Positions 61,923 to 64,000 of a DNA stretch of 64,000 bases are shown here, in pieces. Within the stretch, counting starts at the first letter, position 1, and each line of letters begins with the position of its first letter. The DNA is taken from contig NZ_CP029343.1 of NCBI RefSeq assembly GCF_003143515.1, positions 4,650,001 through 4,714,000 on the forward strand, in the 5' to 3' direction. Source of the stretch: Massilia oculi. GTDB lineage: Bacteria; Pseudomonadota; Gammaproteobacteria; Burkholderiales; Burkholderiaceae_D. Position numbers and translations under genes: made by a program. The notes beneath the pieces are model-generated. The model was given only the letters and a program-made list of their open reading frames with translations, made no database searches and was not told where the DNA came from.

Positions 61923-62605
61923 CGGACGAAGGAATTCGCCTGGCCAAGCGCGTCTCCGAAGTGGCGGGGTGCTCGCGCGCCGAGGCTGAACGTTATATCG
62001 CCGGCGGCTGGGTCAGCGTCGATGGCGCACTGGCCGAGGATCCGGCCATCCGCGTGACGCCGGCGCAGGCCGTCGTCCTGCTGCCGGGCGCGACCCCGGT
62101 CGAGCCGGAACCGGTCACCATCCTGCTGCACAAGCCGGCAGGCGTCCCGCAGGACGCGCTGCTGGCCGCGATCGGCGCCGACACGCAAGTGCTGGACAAT
62201 GGCTTCGGCAAGCCGTTCCTGCGCCGGCACCTCTTCAAGCTGGCGCTGGCGACGCCGCTCGAGACGATGGCCTCGGGCCTGGTCGTGTTCAGCCAGGACT
62301 GGCGCGTGATGCGTAAGCTCGTCGAGGATGCGCCGCGCAACGAATACGAATACGTGGCCGAGGTGGACGGACAGATCGCCGACGGCGGCCTCGATAAACT
62401 GGGCCGCATGTTCAAAGCCAGCTGGCAAAGCGAGGCGCGCCTGCGCATCGCCGGCAAGAACATCCAGCGCGGCCAGATCGAGCGCCTGTGCGGCGACGTC
62501 GGCCTGAAGGTCACCGCGCTGCGCCGCCTGCGCATCGGCCGCATTTCCATGGGCAGCCTGCCGCCGGGTGGCTGGCGTTACCTGCGCGACGTCGAGCGCT
62601 TCTGA
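61919..62605 (+). CDS. RsuA/RluF-like pseudouridine synthase, altered active site
   Basis: A 228-residue protein with an N-terminal S4 domain (RLAKRVSEVAGCSRAEAERYIAGGWVSVDG) and a pseudouridine synthase-like domain. The catalytic motif, normally RLDKDTSGLLL with the nucleophilic Asp, reads PLETMASGLVVF, so the Asp is Glu115 and other positions change. Activity is doubtful from sequence; it may bind RNA only. Translation-coupled to ltaE. Confidence 0.78.
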   Translation: MTDEGIRLAKRVSEVAGCSRAEAERYIAGGWVSVDGALAEDPAIRVTPAQAVVLLPGATPVEPEPVTILLHKPAGVPQDALLAAIGADTQVLDNGFGKPFLRRHLFKLALATPLETMASGLVVFSQDWRVMRKLVEDAPRNEYEYVAEVDGQIADGGLDKLGRMFKASWQSEARLRIAGKNIQRGQIERLCGDVGLKVTALRRLRIGRISMGSLPPGGWRYLRDVERF

Positions 62606-63123
62606 TGTCGACTGCCATGCCAAGTTCGTTCCGCCTGGTCGCCACCTGCGTCCTGTTCTTCCTGTTGCTGGGGCCCGTGATTCCGGTCATCGAATTCACC
62701 CTGGCCACCCTGTTTACCAAGGGCCGCATCGAGCTCATGCCGTCGTTCTACCTGGCGGCGCTGCTGTTCGGCGCCCTGATCGCGGGCGCGCTCGGCCTGG
62801 CCCACGGCATGCTGATGGCGCTGGCCGTCAAGCTGGAGCCGCTGCGCCGGCGCCTGCAGACCACGCCGCGCCGCGTGCTGCTGGGGGCGGGCGCGGCGCT
62901 GTTGTGCGGGCTGGCGATGACCGCCGCCACGCTCTACATCGCGCGCCATTCCTACGGCGACTTGCTGGGCGGGATGGACCCGAACCACCCGGATCCATGG
63001 AAGATCATCCGCGCCTATATGGTGATCGAGCTCTTCATCCTGCCGGCGCTGGCCTGCGGCATCCTGTTCCAGTTGCTGCCCTGGTCGCGCAGGCTGATGC
63101 AGCGCGCCGTCGAGCGGGCCTGA
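62605..63123 (+). CDS. Small integral membrane protein, unknown function
   Basis: A 172-residue protein with about four hydrophobic segments (ATCVLFFLLLGPVIPVI; FYLAALLFGALIAGALGLAHGML; VLLGAGAALLCGLAMTAATLYIA; VIELFILPALACGILFQLL). No family was recognised. The start at 62605 overlaps the previous stop by one base, so it belongs to the same transcript as ltaE. Confidence 0.75.
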   Translation: MSTAMPSSFRLVATCVLFFLLLGPVIPVIEFTLATLFTKGRIELMPSFYLAALLFGALIAGALGLAHGMLMALAVKLEPLRRRLQTTPRRVLLGAGAALLCGLAMTAATLYIARHSYGDLLGGMDPNHPDPWKIIRAYMVIELFILPALACGILFQLLPWSRRLMQRAVERA

Positions 63124-63190
63124 GAAGTCATACGGCTGTCATCTTGCGTCCATATGCTGTCGATTTTTCATCCTTGGAAAATCGACACCC

Positions 63191-64000
63191 ATGTTCCTGC
63201 GCCGCCCCGTCAAACCTTTCCGTTACCTCCCGATGTTGAGCGCGATCGCGCTGGCCTGCGTGCTCGCGGCCTGCGGTGGCGACGACGACGATCCGACCCC
63301 GACCACGCTCGCGCTGCAGAAGATCGGCGGCTATAACGGCGGGGCGGCTGGCGCGGCCGAGATCACGGCCTATGATGCCGGCAGCCGTCGCCTGTTCGTC
63401 GTCAACGGCGCCAACGGCACGGTCGACGTGCTCGACCTGGCGGCGCCAGCCACGCCGAAACTGATCGGCACCATCAATGTGTCGAGCCTGGGCAAGGCGG
63501 TCAACAGCGTCGCCGTGCACGACGGCCTGGTGGCGCTGGCGATCGAATCCAATCCCAAGACCCAGCCGGGCACCGTCGCCTTCTACAACGCGGCCGACCT
63601 GAAATTGATCAATAGCGTCAAGGTCGGCGCGTTGCCCGACATGCTGACCTTCACGCCGGACGGCAGCAAGGTGCTGGTCGCGAACGAGGGTGAGCCGAGC
63701 GGCTATGGCGTGGCCGGCACGACCGATCCGGAAGGCTCTGTCAGCATCATCACCGTCAACCGCGGCGGCACGCCCTCGGTGGCCACCGCCGACTTCCGCG
63801 CCTTCAACGGCCAGGAAGCGGCGCTGCGCGCGCAGGGCATCCGCGTCTATGGACCGAACGCCAGCGCAGCCCAGGATTCGAGCCGGAGTACATCACCGTC
63901 ACCGACGACGGCCGCACCGCGTACGTGACGCTGCAGGAAAACAACGCGATCGCCATCGTCGACGTCGCGACGGCCAAGGTCACCGCGGTCAAGCCGCTCG
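63191..64000 (+). pseudogene. Choice-of-anchor I lipoprotein, frameshifted and cut by window edge
   Basis: A lipoprotein (signal with lipobox LAAC, then GGDDDD) whose beta-propeller body matches the choice-of-anchor I family (AEITAYDAGSRRLFVVNG; DPEGSVSIITVN; GIRVYGPNASAAQD). One base is missing after the GAT codon near 63878: reading then gives SSRSTS... and a stop at 63928. Restoring one T gives FEPEYITVTDDGRTAYVTLQENN, which is the expected sequence and runs to the window edge. Either a real disruption or a sequencing error; the 3' end is outside the window. Confidence 0.8.

Overview
The window is high-GC DNA from a betaproteobacterium, most likely Oxalobacteraceae (Massilia/Duganella-like). 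The evidence is the hflX-hflK-hflC-hisZ-purA order, a beta-type general porin, an isc operon, two PEP-CTERM proteins and typical beta regulators. This placement rests on gene order and protein style, not on a database search. No plasmid, phage or insertion-sequence genes are seen.

Layout. 1-7.4 kb: housekeeping genes (hflX cut by the left edge, hflK, hflC, hisZ, purA, a purine-type phosphoribosyltransferase, a MarC-family protein). 7.5-12.4 kb: a PEP-CTERM protein, a PAS hybrid histidine kinase and uvrB. 12.5-17.1 kb: an aromatic aminotransferase, then three identical tRNA-Asn(GTT) genes, each with its own promoter and terminator, interleaved with an alpha/beta hydrolase, purT and an HNH protein. 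17.2-23.7 kb: a light/redox signalling cluster with a bacteriophytochrome kinase, its Rcp1-like response regulator and two hybrid kinases. 23.8-33.3 kb: a Fur-box-controlled DUF2325 protein, a frameshifted family I.5-like lipase, a second secreted hydrolase, an EmrAB/OMF tripartite efflux operon, a DTW-domain tRNA modification protein, and a radical SAM protein behind a LexA box.

33.4-48.3 kb is the most interesting region: a complete aerobic nicotinate (niacin) catabolic cluster. NicA plus molybdopterin/cytochrome subunits make 6-hydroxynicotinate, NicC makes 2,5-dihydroxypyridine, NicX opens the ring to N-formylmaleamate, NicD gives maleamate, NicF gives maleate and NicE gives fumarate. The cluster also has a MarR-type NicR, a porin and a NiaP-like transporter. 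Two features stand out. The cytochrome c-fused NicB-like protein lacks the first Mo-domain segment and has Gly where the catalytic Glu should be, while a separate intact Mo subunit lies downstream. A repeated operator, TATAGTG-N4-CACTATA and variants, sits at the promoters of the cluster.

48.4-54.4 kb: a NadR-like kinase, a ChaC-like protein, a LysR/FAH/maiA catabolic unit, a second PEP-CTERM protein behind an AT-rich leader, and a uracil-DNA-glycosylase-like protein lacking the catalytic Asp. 54.5-62.6 kb: iscR-iscS-iscU-iscA-hscB-hscA-fdx behind a good type 1 IscR site, running on into a methyltransferase, L-threonine aldolase, an RsuA/RluF-like pseudouridine synthase with an altered active-site motif, and a membrane protein. 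The window ends in a lipoprotein of the choice-of-anchor I type with a single-base frameshift. Two single-base deletions (lipase and this gene) may be assembly errors rather than real mutations.
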